Shown here: piece by piece, positions 18,346 to 27,442 of the stretch | How the letters are laid out: each line of letters starts with the position of its first letter | Position numbering within the stretch: position 1 is the first letter of the stretch | Notes under the pieces: model-generated | Database searches by the model: none | Seen by the model: only the letters and a program-made list of their open reading frames with translations | Told to the model about the DNA's origin: nothing | Translations under genes and position numbers: made by a program | Origin: DAORHV01 sp964513925 | GTDB lineage: Bacteria > Patescibacteriota > Gracilibacteria > Peribacterales > Peribacteraceae | Reading direction: 5' to 3' | Assembly (NCBI GenBank): GCA_964513925.1 | Contig: CAZENR010000007.1 | Location: 21,469 to 85,468 of the forward strand | DNA length: 64,000 nucleotides

Positions 18346-18633
18346 ATGCCGGAAGTCACCTTCGTCCAATCCAATGGCCAAGTCACCAAAGTTCAGGCGA
18401 ACAACGGGGACACCTTGCTAAAAGTTGCGCTGGATAACGGGATTCCGGTGGAGCATGCCTGTGGCGGCAACGGTTTTTGCACCACATGCATGTGTAATGT
18501 GAAGGACGGAATGGCGAATCTTTCGCCAAGAAACGACCGGGAAGAAAACATGGGTGTGGCAGATGACCCCAAGCGCTTAAGCTGCCAAGCGCAGGTGCAA
18601 GGCGATGTGACTGTGGAGGTGGTCGACTACTAA
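18346..18633 (+). CDS. 2Fe-2S ferredoxin
   Basis: 95 residues, plant/adrenodoxin-type fold. Cluster ligands lie in CGGNGFCTTC (Cys-x5-Cys-x2-Cys) and a fourth Cys in RLSCQAQ. An extra Cys follows in CMC. Electron donor, possibly for Fe-S assembly or redox enzymes; the partner is unknown. TACCCT lies 9 nt before the ATG. Confidence 0.9.
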   Translation: MPEVTFVQSNGQVTKVQANNGDTLLKVALDNGIPVEHACGGNGFCTTCMCNVKDGMANLSPRNDREENMGVADDPKRLSCQAQVQGDVTVEVVDY

Positions 18634-18642
18634 TGCCGAGAC

Positions 18643-19407
18643 TTATTTTGACGAGAGGGCGGTGATTTTCTGCTTTACGCCTTCGTTGTACGGCTCGATG
18701 CGGTTGATGCGGCGGTAAACCTCCTCCGCCTTTTCCGGTTGGTTGAGCTGTAAGTAACACTCTGCCAGAAGATTAAGCAATTCGGTGTCGCGCGCAAGGC
18801 GCAGCACTGCTTTTTCCAGAAGCGGAGCCGCATCCGCAAAACGCTTGGCAGCGATGCATGCGCGCCCCAGGGCGGCCGAGCGTTCCGGTGTTTGAGGGTC
18901 GCGATTTAGAGCTTCTTGGTAGGCATAGCAAGCATCAACGAACTTGCCCTGTTTGTAGTAGGCGAGTCCCAAGTTTGCATAAAACGAGACATCCTCGCGC
19001 TTGGTAATCAGCTCCTTGTACAGAGCTTCAGCCTTCGCTTCGCGTCCGGTGGTCAGGTACAACTTTGCCAAATGTGCCTGCACGTCCGGAGCTTCGGGTT
19101 GAATGGTCAGAGCCTGGATGAACAGGTGTTCCGCCTTATCCACGTTTTGCAGCGCAATTTCTTTCTCGGCGGAACGCAATAGCGAGCGCACCTTTTGCAG
19201 CTCGATAGCGGATGTGCGGGGGTTCTTGCGAGGCTTGGAGATAACTTGTTCGTCAACCAATTTGGCGCCGCGCTCTTCTATGGACTGAAATTTGCCTTTC
19301 ATGGAGCGTACCAAGCGCCGCACCATGCGGTGACGCAGCAAGATGCGCAGCAGCAGCAAGGCTGCAATGCCAAAAAGCGATGCGCAGAAGACAACAAGGT
19401 AAATCAT
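18643..19407 (-). CDS. Membrane-anchored TPR protein
   Basis: 254 residues. An N-terminal transmembrane helix (about 3-23) and a basic stretch are followed from about residue 75 by four or more tetratricopeptide repeats (for example AHLAKLYLTTGREAKAEALY and ANLGLAYYKQGKFVDACYAY). Likely a scaffold for a membrane-associated complex. It starts 19 nt after the delta' gene. Confidence 0.85.
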   Translation of the reverse strand: MIYLVVFCASLFGIAALLLLRILLRHRMVRRLVRSMKGKFQSIEERGAKLVDEQVISKPRKNPRTSAIELQKVRSLLRSAEKEIALQNVDKAEHLFIQALTIQPEAPDVQAHLAKLYLTTGREAKAEALYKELITKREDVSFYANLGLAYYKQGKFVDACYAYQEALNRDPQTPERSAALGRACIAAKRFADAAPLLEKAVLRLARDTELLNLLAECYLQLNQPEKAEEVYRRINRIEPYNEGVKQKITALSSK

Positions 19408-19426
19408 GTGGCAAATCAGACTACCA

Positions 19427-20407
19427 CTATTCCCCGTCCAATGCCAGTGCGAAGCGCTCTAGGAGCAATCCGCGGTGGGCATTGGTATGCAGTCCGTTTA
19501 CCAGTTCCACGTATGCGGACGTAGACCGTACCCGGGTAGGGGAAGCCGGCGTCTCGCGCAGCGTTAATCCCAAGTGCAGTAGCATGGCATCTGCGAGCTC
19601 CGGGTGTTCCAAGAACGATGTGATCCAGGGCAGGCGCTCGTATGCGTTGTGCGAGCGCCAAAATTGCCGCGCCTGCATATGCAGCTGCTTCTCCTGTCGC
19701 AGCGTGTCCGGGTCCTGCAGTAATCGTATTGCCTTGCCGGGTGCGCCTTGGCACAGGTGCAGCACGAATGCCGCATCGTCCGGATCGGCATTGGCAACCA
19801 GCGGGCGCAATTCCTTTGGATTGGGGGTATGGAACTTCATGACCCGGGTTCGCGAGAGAACGGTGCTTAATACCCTGGCGTCGGATTCTGCAGTGAGTAT
19901 GAACACGACGCGTGGCGGAGGCTCTTCCAATACCTTCAGCAGTGCATTTGCCGCCGCTGGTTGCATGCGTTCCACCGAACGCACGAGACAGGCGAAGTAC
20001 TTGCTGCTGCCCGTGTCGTACAGCCGCTCCTGCATGGCGCGCACTTCGTCGATGCCGATGGAATCGGTACGGGCCTTTGGCGGCTTGGAACGGTGTTGTT
20101 GCGAAATATTGGAGTACTTGCTTATCAGTGCCCAATCATCGCAGATATCTTCAATCCAAAGCTGATCTACACAAAGGAAGTCCGGGTGAATAAGGCGCTC
20201 CATCTGGTCGCGGACGCCGGGCTTCCGTTCCGGTGGCAGCCCTTCCGCCAACAATTGCCAGGCGAACCAGCGTGCAACGGAAAACTTGCCAATGTGCTTC
20301 GGTCCGGTGAACAAGTACGCATGCGATACGTTGTCCTTGGCAATATCCTGCAGCAACTGGCCGCACTGCTTGCCGTGGCCGATGATCTGTGAGGGGATGG
20401 GTGCCAT
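19427..20407 (-). CDS. holB: DNA polymerase III delta' subunit (HolB-like)
   Basis: 326 residues, clamp-loader AAA+ ATPase-like. N-terminal GHGKQCGQLL and HAYLFTGPKHIGKFSVARWFA correspond to the delta' P-loop region (loop altered). The conserved AANALLKVLEEPPP and TVLSRTRV (SRC-type motif with Cys replaced by Thr) identify it. The zinc-module cysteines of delta' are absent. A TAGAAT box 9 nt before the ATG suggests its own leaderless promoter within the secA-TPR gene run. Confidence 0.88.
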   Translation of the reverse strand: MAPIPSQIIGHGKQCGQLLQDIAKDNVSHAYLFTGPKHIGKFSVARWFAWQLLAEGLPPERKPGVRDQMERLIHPDFLCVDQLWIEDICDDWALISKYSNISQQHRSKPPKARTDSIGIDEVRAMQERLYDTGSSKYFACLVRSVERMQPAAANALLKVLEEPPPRVVFILTAESDARVLSTVLSRTRVMKFHTPNPKELRPLVANADPDDAAFVLHLCQGAPGKAIRLLQDPDTLRQEKQLHMQARQFWRSHNAYERLPWITSFLEHPELADAMLLHLGLTLRETPASPTRVRSTSAYVELVNGLHTNAHRGLLLERFALALDGE

Positions 20408-20456
20408 GGAAACGGCATTCTACTGGAACATCGCCCCTTAGCTCCACGGAGTTTTA

Positions 20457-23123
20457 TTACTCCTCCTGGCCGTGGCATTTCTTATACTTCTTGCCGCTTC
20501 CGCACGGACAGGGGTCGTTGCGGCCCACTTTGGGAGCGGCGATTTTTGCAGCTCGGCTGCCTTCGCCACGGGTGACCGGACGGATGGGGTTCACACCAAG
20601 CGTGGACTGTAAATTGTCTTGGATTTGATCCTCGTTGGTCTGCAACGACTCCTCCTCGGGCTGGCGCGCGGCTTGTTGTGCGAACTGGTTGAAGTCTGCC
20701 TGCAGCAACACGCGCACCATGGTGGATGAGATGTTGTTGAGCAGCTTCTGGAACAGCTGGAAACCGCGGTCTTGATATTCGATGAGCGGATCGCGCTGCG
20801 CATACCCCGAGAACGCAACCTGCTCGCGCAAATGCGCCATGGTGTCGATGTGGTCCATCCAGTGCGTATCGATTGACTGCAGCACGATGATGCGCTCGGC
20901 GCGGCGGACCGTGTCCGCAGGATAGAATTCGGATTTCTTCGCGTAAAAAGACACGACCAGCGCAGTCAGCACCTCGGTCAGCTTTTCGCGCTCGAGACAC
21001 CGCCTCAATTCTTCCACACTGATTGCAGACCCCAATTGCGGGTGCAGCGCGCCAACTGCCTCCAGCATTTCCGCAAACTTCCACTGAGAATCATCATCAC
21101 CCATGGTGTGCGTTTCCACGATTGCCGCAACTTCCTTGCGCATGGCTTCCAGAGCCTCCTCATGCAGGAAATCTTTGCCCTGCTCGGCAACAGTTGCACC
21201 TTCCGCAATCTTCACCAAAATCTTCTGGCGCCGCTTGTACATGATTTCGCGATGCTTGTTCATGACGTCGTCGTACTGCACAACGTGGCGGCGGATATCG
21301 AAGTTGCGTCCCTCCACCTTCTTCTGCGCGCTTTCAATGGAACGACTGACAAGGGGGTTCTCCAGCGGTACGTCATCCGGCACTTTCAGGCGCTCCATCA
21401 TTGCCTTCAGGCGGTCACCGCCGAACAAGCGCATGAGCTCGTCTTCCATGGAGACGAAGAACTGACTTTCTCCCGGGTCGCCCTGGCGCCCCGAGCGTCC
21501 GCGCAGCTGGTTGTCTATGCGTCGAGCTTCGTGGCGCTCCGTACCTAAAATTGCCAGACCGCCCAATTCCTGTACGCCGGATGCGAGCTTGATGTCGGTA
21601 CCGCGACCGGCCATGTTCGTGGCAATGGTGACGGCGCCGCGCTCACCCGCCTTCGCTACGATGTCGGCCTCTTTTTCATGGTGCTTGGCGTTCAGCACCG
21701 TGTGCGGAATGTTCATGTCCGTAAGTAGGCTGCTCATTGCTTCGGATTTCTCAATGCTGGTCGTACCGATCAGCACAGGTTGCCCCTTTACGTGCTTTTC
21801 CTGCGCGATCTTCGCTACCGCAGTGAACTTGGCCTTCACGGTGCGGTACACCGCGTCAGACCTGTCCTGCCGGATCATGGGACGGTGCGTGGGGATGACG
21901 ATGGTGTTCAGCTTATAAATTGACTGGAACTCTTCTTCCTCGGTCTTGGCGGTACCGGTCATGCCGGCAAGCTTGGAGTACAAGCGGAAGTAGTTCTGGA
22001 AGGTGATGGTTGCCAGCGTCTTGCTCTCACGCTGCACCGGCACGTTCTCCTTGGCCTCTATGGCCTGGTGCAAGCCGTGGCTGTAGCGGCGGCCCGGCAT
22101 AAGGCGCCCGGTGAATTCGTCGACAATAATCACTTCGCCGTCCTTGACCACGTAATCGACATCGCGCTGGTAAATGGCATGCGCGCGCAATGCCTGCTCT
22201 ATGTGGTGCACTTCCTCGAAGCCCTTTTCGGTGTAAATGTTCTCCACGCCGAGAAGCTGCTCCATCTTTTTAATTCCTTCCTCGGTGAGCGTGGCGGCAC
22301 GCTGCTTCTCGTCTTTGAGGAAATGCGTGTGTTCCGCCAGCTGCAACACGTGCTTGGCGTACACGCCGTACTTCAGCGTGGACTCTGCTGCAGGCTGACT
22401 GATGATGAGCGGAGTGCGTGCTTCGTCGATGAGGATGGAGTCTACTTCGTCCACGATGGCGTAGTTCAACCCGCGTTGTACCTGGCGATCCAGCGTCCCC
22501 GCCATGTTGTCGCGCAGGTAGTCGAAGCCGTATTCGTTATTGGTGCCATACGTAACGTCGCTTGCGTACGCCTCTTTGCGCTGGTCTTGGTTGAGGCCAT
22601 GCACGATGGTGCCAACACTCAATCCAAGGGTCTTGTACAACACTCCCATCCAGTGGCTGTCGCGTTTGGCCAAGTAGTCGTTTACGGTGACAACGTGCAC
22701 GCCCTTCCCCGAGAGTGCGTTTAGATACACGGGCAACGTGCATACCAGCGTCTTGCCTTCACCCGTTTTCATTTCGGCGATGTTGCCACGGTGCAATGCT
22801 GCGCCGCCGATGATCTGCACATCGAAGGGGATCATGTTCCATTCAAATGTCTGCGCGCCAATCTGCTCCTTGTGTCCTACCAGGAGTTCGCACGCCCGGA
22901 TTGCCGTGGCAAAGGCCTCCGGCAACAAGGCATCCAGCGACTCGCCTTTGGCAATGCGGTCTTTGAATTCCGCGGTTTTGCCCGGCAGTTGCTCCTTGGT
23001 CAAATGCTTGATCTTGTCGTTACGTCCGGCCTCGCGCACTTGCTGCACGATGGGCTGAAGCTTTTTCAGCTCCTTTTTGTTGGGGTCGCCAAGCAGTTTG
23101 TTGAGAGTGTCGATGACGGACAT
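20457..23123 (-). CDS. secA: Preprotein translocase ATPase SecA
   Basis: 888 residues, full length. MKTGEGKTL Walker A, ILIDEARTPLIIS (DEAD-type motif II), the preprotein cross-linking domain, the second helicase half (TNMAGRGTDIKL, RGRSGRQGDPGESQFF) and a C-terminal SEC-C zinc motif CPCGSGKKYKKCH. Drives secretion through SecYEG. Located 45 nt after tsaB, with a C/T-rich leader (CCCCTCACTTCTT) before the ATG. Confidence 0.98.
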   Translation of the reverse strand: MSVIDTLNKLLGDPNKKELKKLQPIVQQVREAGRNDKIKHLTKEQLPGKTAEFKDRIAKGESLDALLPEAFATAIRACELLVGHKEQIGAQTFEWNMIPFDVQIIGGAALHRGNIAEMKTGEGKTLVCTLPVYLNALSGKGVHVVTVNDYLAKRDSHWMGVLYKTLGLSVGTIVHGLNQDQRKEAYASDVTYGTNNEYGFDYLRDNMAGTLDRQVQRGLNYAIVDEVDSILIDEARTPLIISQPAAESTLKYGVYAKHVLQLAEHTHFLKDEKQRAATLTEEGIKKMEQLLGVENIYTEKGFEEVHHIEQALRAHAIYQRDVDYVVKDGEVIIVDEFTGRLMPGRRYSHGLHQAIEAKENVPVQRESKTLATITFQNYFRLYSKLAGMTGTAKTEEEEFQSIYKLNTIVIPTHRPMIRQDRSDAVYRTVKAKFTAVAKIAQEKHVKGQPVLIGTTSIEKSEAMSSLLTDMNIPHTVLNAKHHEKEADIVAKAGERGAVTIATNMAGRGTDIKLASGVQELGGLAILGTERHEARRIDNQLRGRSGRQGDPGESQFFVSMEDELMRLFGGDRLKAMMERLKVPDDVPLENPLVSRSIESAQKKVEGRNFDIRRHVVQYDDVMNKHREIMYKRRQKILVKIAEGATVAEQGKDFLHEEALEAMRKEVAAIVETHTMGDDDSQWKFAEMLEAVGALHPQLGSAISVEELRRCLEREKLTEVLTALVVSFYAKKSEFYPADTVRRAERIIVLQSIDTHWMDHIDTMAHLREQVAFSGYAQRDPLIEYQDRGFQLFQKLLNNISSTMVRVLLQADFNQFAQQAARQPEEESLQTNEDQIQDNLQSTLGVNPIRPVTRGEGSRAAKIAAPKVGRNDPCPCGSGKKYKKCHGQEE

Positions 23124-23168
23124 AAGAAGTGAGGGGTGCTCAAGGATACCAGCCCTTGCCCGACCAGG

Positions 23169-23771
23169 CTACGCTCCCCGCCCGTACCAGGGAAGGAGTG
23201 TTTTTTTGTCGTACGAGAGTTGTTCCACCACATCGGGCAAGACGGCTTCCACGGGGCGGGGGTTTGCGATCAACTGCATGCCTATTAGCAACGCCGCGTG
23301 TTCGGGTATCAATTCCCCGGCCCAGGCCGCCTGCTTCGGCAAGTGCGCAGCCTCCTCTACGGATAGGAGCACAGGCTCTGGCCAACGAGCGGCGTACGCG
23401 CCCATCCCGCGGGCAAACATGTGCGTTTTCTTCGTGGAATGCAGCCACATCCAGTCCCGTTCTTGTATGCGGTGTTTCCATACATCGCTGGCGTGCACGG
23501 CAGCGGCTGGCACGTTCAAGCCGTAGGCCAATGCATTCACAATGCTCATTTGCACACGAAGCGTCATGAAGCCGCCGGGTCCGGCGATGGTGGCTATGCG
23601 CTCTATGTCCTGGAGCGTACACCCTGCATCACGCACAAATGCTTCCAGCTGAGGCAGGAACGCAGCTTCGTCACGACTGTCTTCTACGCGCGACATGCCT
23701 ATAACAGCTTTTTCGCCGACGAGGGCAAGCAGCTTCTCCGCACCGGCCAGATCTACGTACAAGGTTCTCAC
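23169..23771 (-). CDS. tsaB: tRNA threonylcarbamoyladenosine biosynthesis protein TsaB
   Basis: 200 residues. Scaffold partner of TsaD in t6A synthesis. ASKHA-fold features: N-terminal LYVDLAG, conserved IATIAGPGGFMTLRV (normally GPGSFTGLR) and the helix NALAYGLNVPAAAV. The start is GTG 23771. The window's only tRNA, tRNA-Thr(UGU), reads ANN codons and so would be a t6A substrate. Confidence 0.85.
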   Translation of the reverse strand: MRTLYVDLAGAEKLLALVGEKAVIGMSRVEDSRDEAAFLPQLEAFVRDAGCTLQDIERIATIAGPGGFMTLRVQMSIVNALAYGLNVPAAAVHASDVWKHRIQERDWMWLHSTKKTHMFARGMGAYAARWPEPVLLSVEEAAHLPKQAAWAGELIPEHAALLIGMQLIANPRPVEAVLPDVVEQLSYDKKTLLPWYGRGA

Positions 23772-23807
23772 TCACACACACTACCAGAGCAGGTATGATA
23801 CGTATCC

Positions 23808-24644
23808 ATGGCGTTACTCTCCGTTGTCATTCCCACCCACCGGCGCGCCGATATCTTGGTGCAATGCCTGGAGTGCCTTGAGCGGCAAACCATTGCAGCC
23901 GACCTGGATGTGATCGTGGTAAGCGACGGACACGATGACAAGACGGCAGCACTGTTTGTAAGCCCTGCTTGGCGATTTGCGCTGCGCTTCATCGAGGTGC
24001 CAAAAAGCCAGCAGGGCGTTGCCCGCAATGCGGGCGTGGCGTTAGCGACTGCCCCGCGTACCTTGTTTATTGGTGATGACATTTTGCTGGATGCCAATGC
24101 ATGTGCCGTCCATGCCAAGCCGCTGCGTGCGGATGCTGCAGTGCTGGGGTTTTCCACGTGGGATCCGGCGTGCGGCATTACGCCGGTGATGCGCTGGCTG
24201 GAGGCGTCTGGCTGGCAGTTTGGGTATCCGCAACTTGCGCGCTATGCGCATGCCGCACTTCCCACAGAGCGCCAACATCTTTTTACGTACACCAGCCATA
24301 TCAGCTTGCCCACTCCGACCGCCAAGGCGCATGCCTTCCGCGAGGACATCCGCATGTACGGCTGGGAAGATGTGGAGTGGGGCATGCGACTCTGCGCATC
24401 GGGTGTGCCCTTATTCTACGAGCCCTCCGCCCGCGCATTGCACCACCACCACATCGAGCTGCCCCAGTCGCTGGAGCGCATGCGTACGCTGGGAAGGTCT
24501 GCAGTGGAGCTCAAGAAGAGCGTGCCACACTTCGATCGCGTGCCATCGGGGGCAAAGCTGCTGGCGTATCAGTTGCTAGGGATGTTTCCTACGATGGCGG
24601 GCAAACATCGGCGAGCGTTCCTGGAGGGATGCCTGTCTCTTTAG
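23808..24644 (+). CDS. Glycosyltransferase family 2
   Basis: 278 residues. GT-A fold: SVVIPTHRRADILVQCLECL, VVSDGHDD, GVARNAGVALA and FIGDDILLD (DxD-like metal site), acceptor-side motif WEDVEWGMRL (ED base). No membrane helix. Leaderless: TATGAT (23794-23799) 8 nt before the ATG. Likely part of surface glycan synthesis. Confidence 0.88.
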   Translation: MALLSVVIPTHRRADILVQCLECLERQTIAADLDVIVVSDGHDDKTAALFVSPAWRFALRFIEVPKSQQGVARNAGVALATAPRTLFIGDDILLDANACAVHAKPLRADAAVLGFSTWDPACGITPVMRWLEASGWQFGYPQLARYAHAALPTERQHLFTYTSHISLPTPTAKAHAFREDIRMYGWEDVEWGMRLCASGVPLFYEPSARALHHHHIELPQSLERMRTLGRSAVELKKSVPHFDRVPSGAKLLAYQLLGMFPTMAGKHRRAFLEGCLSL

Positions 24645-24725
24645 GGCAAGAACAAGCCAATGGTAGACCTTGGGGGCATATGTTTTTTGCCGTGAGAAAC
24701 CTCCTTCACTAGCATCGCGGTCTTC

Positions 24726-26015
24726 ATGAAACATTCTTTGCTCAAACCCCGGCCAGAGAGCGTAGAAGAAGATTTTGAAGCAATTTGCTCCTACGTACAT
24801 GACAAATATCGCGGAAACGCGTTGCGGCGTCTGCATGCCATCGAGCGAGATGCGCTCACAACACCCATGCACCCTCAGTGCAACGTGTTCATTACTATTC
24901 CCGCCCGTCATAACGAGCAGGGATTGCGACACACTCTGGAATTGTACGCGCAGCAGCATGCAGCGAAGCAGAGCCCCCATTTCGAAGTAGATGTGTTGAT
25001 TAACGGTCCGCAAGGCGTCGATTTGTTTGACTCTCCGGCATTCACAGATGCATTTCATGCGTACGAACAACTGAGTATCCCGGTCAACGTGTTCTTGGCG
25101 ACATACTCCGCACAAGAGCGTCAAATCGGCCGCATTCGTCGCGATCTTGCGGTACTCACCTTGCGTCGCATGCTCAATAGCGGACATGCAGACCCGGGAG
25201 ATGCCGTGCTGGTAACCAACGATGCCGATGCGCGAGACATCGCACCCGAGTACGTTTCCACCCTCGCACAACGCTTTGCATCGAATCCTTCGATTGCCGG
25301 GGCTACGGGATTCATCGATTTGCCGGACGAGGACTTTCGGCAGGATCACGTGTTGTTTGCGGCACACCGCATGTCGCAAATGATCGAGTCCATCTATCGC
25401 GCAAAGCATCCGTTTCACCCGCTCACCATGCGCGGTGGCAGCTCTGCGTTCCGCGTGCGGGATTACGTACGCGCAGGCGGCCATGCCAGCTCTCGCATCA
25501 GCGAGCATCGACATCTGTACCGCTCGCTCGCCAAAGATCCGACTGTTTGCATCGAGCGTCTGCCGCGGGCCGGCGCAACGATCATTACCGATGCCCGCCG
25601 TCAGGTTGCCACGCTTGCCAGCGGAAGACCGGTGACTAACTCTTACCAGAATTTCGGACTTCCGGGGGACGTTGCGGAGCAGTATCAAACAGAAGTTCCC
25701 CAATCACCGGGCAGGTTGCTGGATAGCGGGAAATTCTTGCATGACTTGCAGGAAGAAGTACGCGCGATGTTCGGGAAATTCGTGTCACTTCACCAAACAT
25801 TTGGCGAAGATGCGGCAAGACAGCTCTTTCATCGTGCTGCGTTTTTTGCCGGAATGAAGCTCACCTTCGACGAGCAGGGCAGGGTTTGCATCGATAACAT
25901 CGATGCGCTTTCTGCGGGCATACGTGGTCGTTGGAATGCCGCCCTGGCAATACCTGTCACAGAGGCCTGGGCCGACGAAACACCGCCGCGCATAGCGGTG
26001 TCTTCATATGCCTAA
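24726..26015 (+). CDS. Glycosyltransferase-like protein (GT-A fold)
   Basis: 429 residues. The N-terminal part is helical; from about 50 there is FITIPARHNEQGLRHTLEL, and VLVTNDADARDIAPEYV supplies a DxD motif. MRGGSSAFRVRDYVRAGG resembles the acceptor loop of GT2 enzymes. The C-terminal about 130 residues are helical and unassigned. TAGCAT lies 10 nt before the ATG. Sugar donor unknown. Confidence 0.75.
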   Translation: MKHSLLKPRPESVEEDFEAICSYVHDKYRGNALRRLHAIERDALTTPMHPQCNVFITIPARHNEQGLRHTLELYAQQHAAKQSPHFEVDVLINGPQGVDLFDSPAFTDAFHAYEQLSIPVNVFLATYSAQERQIGRIRRDLAVLTLRRMLNSGHADPGDAVLVTNDADARDIAPEYVSTLAQRFASNPSIAGATGFIDLPDEDFRQDHVLFAAHRMSQMIESIYRAKHPFHPLTMRGGSSAFRVRDYVRAGGHASSRISEHRHLYRSLAKDPTVCIERLPRAGATIITDARRQVATLASGRPVTNSYQNFGLPGDVAEQYQTEVPQSPGRLLDSGKFLHDLQEEVRAMFGKFVSLHQTFGEDAARQLFHRAAFFAGMKLTFDEQGRVCIDNIDALSAGIRGRWNAALAIPVTEAWADETPPRIAVSSYA

Positions 26016-26041
26016 TTCATTGTGCGAACGGCGCTTTGTTC

Positions 26042-26070
26042 TTGCGTAAAGCCAACTGGACGCGTACAAT
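26042..26070 (+). promoter_or_regulatory. Promoter TTGCGT-17-TACAAT upstream of nusA
   Basis: -35 at 26042-26047 and -10 at 26065-26070. A leader of about 75 nt follows and ends in a C-rich tract before ATG 26151. Confidence 0.8.
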
Positions 26071-26150
26071 TGTCCCAGATTCGAGTTTGCTCACTAGTCC
26101 GTTTCTACGGAGTGGTGGCTTCCCCGCATCACCCGTTACCCCCTCCATCC

Positions 26151-27368
26151 ATGAAAGCGTCATTCATCGCAGCCATTAACCAAATCTGCGCCGAGAAGAA
26201 CGTAAAGCCAGAAGACGTGCTGGAAGCAGTCAAATTGGCCATTGCTACCGCGTACCGCAAGGACTACGGCAACAAAGAACAGGAAATTCGCATTGTCCTG
26301 CGCGAAGACCAAGACATGCCAAGCGTGCTTCTGGTGAAGGAGGTCGTAGAAGAGGTGTTGAACGAGAACTTCGAAATTTCCGTCAAGGATGCCAAGAAAG
26401 TAAAACCCGATGCCGAGGAGGGAGATGAAATTGAGATCGATGTCACGCCGGTAGGCTACGGCCGCATTGCCGCCCAGGCCGCAAAGCAGGTCATTATCCA
26501 GAAGCTGCAAGAAGTGGAGAAGAAGAGCTTGTTCGAAATGTTCAAAGACCGTGAGAACGAGCTGCTTACCGCAAGCGTGACCAAGGTGGAGCCGAACTGG
26601 GTGACGCTGGAGGTGGAAGGCATGACCGTTTCGCTGCCGTGGCGCGAGCAAATTCCGGGCGAGCACTACTACACCGGCAAGCGCATTCGCGTGTATTTGG
26701 ACAAGGTGGAACTCACCGGTAAGGGTCCTCAGCTGCGCATTTCTCGCACCCATGCCAACTTGGTGCGCAAGTTGCTTGAGCTGGAAATTCCGGAAATCCG
26801 CAACGGCGATGTGCAGATTATGGCCATCGCTCGCGATGCCGGCATGCGCAGCAAGGTTGCAGTGAAGAGCGCCGACGCTCGCATCGACCCCATTGGCGCC
26901 TGCGTGGGCCAGAAGGGCGTGCGCATCCAGGCGGTAATGGAGGAAATCAACGGCGAGCGCGTAGATATGATCGAGTGGTCCGATGATCCGATTAAGCTCA
27001 TTTCCACCGCATTGCAGCCTGCATCCATTTCCGCAGTCATCATCGTTAATGCCCAAGAGCACAAAGACGAGGAAGGTCGTGCAATCAAGAAGCGTGCAGC
27101 CGTCTTCGTAGAGGAGGCGCAGCGTCCCATGGCGATTGGCAAGAAGGGGCAGAACATCCGCCTCGCGACCCAGCTCACCGGCTTCGAGTTGGACATGTAC
27201 AACTACGAAGAGTTGCCTGCATTCAAGGCCAAGCTTGCCGAGCTGAAGGGCGAAGATGTGGCTGTTGCCATCATCAACCCGCCGGCAGCAGAGGGTGTCG
27301 AAGGTGCCGCAGCGGAAGCTCCTGCCGCTGCCGAGGAGCCGAAGACCGAGGAGAAGAAGGCGGAGTAG
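26151..27368 (+). CDS. nusA: Transcription termination/antitermination factor NusA
   Basis: 405 residues. N-terminal RNA-polymerase-binding domain (1-125), S1 domain (about 130-200), KH1 and KH2 (IDPIGACVGQKGVRIQAVMEE and RPMAIGKKGQNIRLATQL) and a Glu/Ala/Lys-rich tail in place of the acidic repeats. ATG 26151 lies after TACCCCCTCCATCC; the reading frame is open upstream but holds no conserved sequence. A bidirectional-looking stem with a T-run follows. Confidence 0.97.
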   Translation: MKASFIAAINQICAEKNVKPEDVLEAVKLAIATAYRKDYGNKEQEIRIVLREDQDMPSVLLVKEVVEEVLNENFEISVKDAKKVKPDAEEGDEIEIDVTPVGYGRIAAQAAKQVIIQKLQEVEKKSLFEMFKDRENELLTASVTKVEPNWVTLEVEGMTVSLPWREQIPGEHYYTGKRIRVYLDKVELTGKGPQLRISRTHANLVRKLLELEIPEIRNGDVQIMAIARDAGMRSKVAVKSADARIDPIGACVGQKGVRIQAVMEEINGERVDMIEWSDDPIKLISTALQPASISAVIIVNAQEHKDEEGRAIKKRAAVFVEEAQRPMAIGKKGQNIRLATQLTGFELDMYNYEELPAFKAKLAELKGEDVAVAIINPPAAEGVEGAAAEAPAAAEEPKTEEKKAE

Positions 27369-27392
27369 TGCATCACTCGTGCGCAAAAGAAG

Positions 27393-27419
27393 CCGCATCC
27401 GTCGTGGGTGCGGTTTTTT
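27393..27419 (+). terminator. Intrinsic terminator of nusA
   Basis: CCGCATCC-GTCGT-GGGTGCGG stem (one G-T pair) followed by six T. Confidence 0.9.
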
Positions 27420-27442
27420 GTTTGCTGCGCTATGCTCCTTTG

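Noticed and set aside
24576..25703. 375-residue ORF antisense to the GT-A gene
   Set aside because: Sense strand has clear glycosyltransferase motifs.
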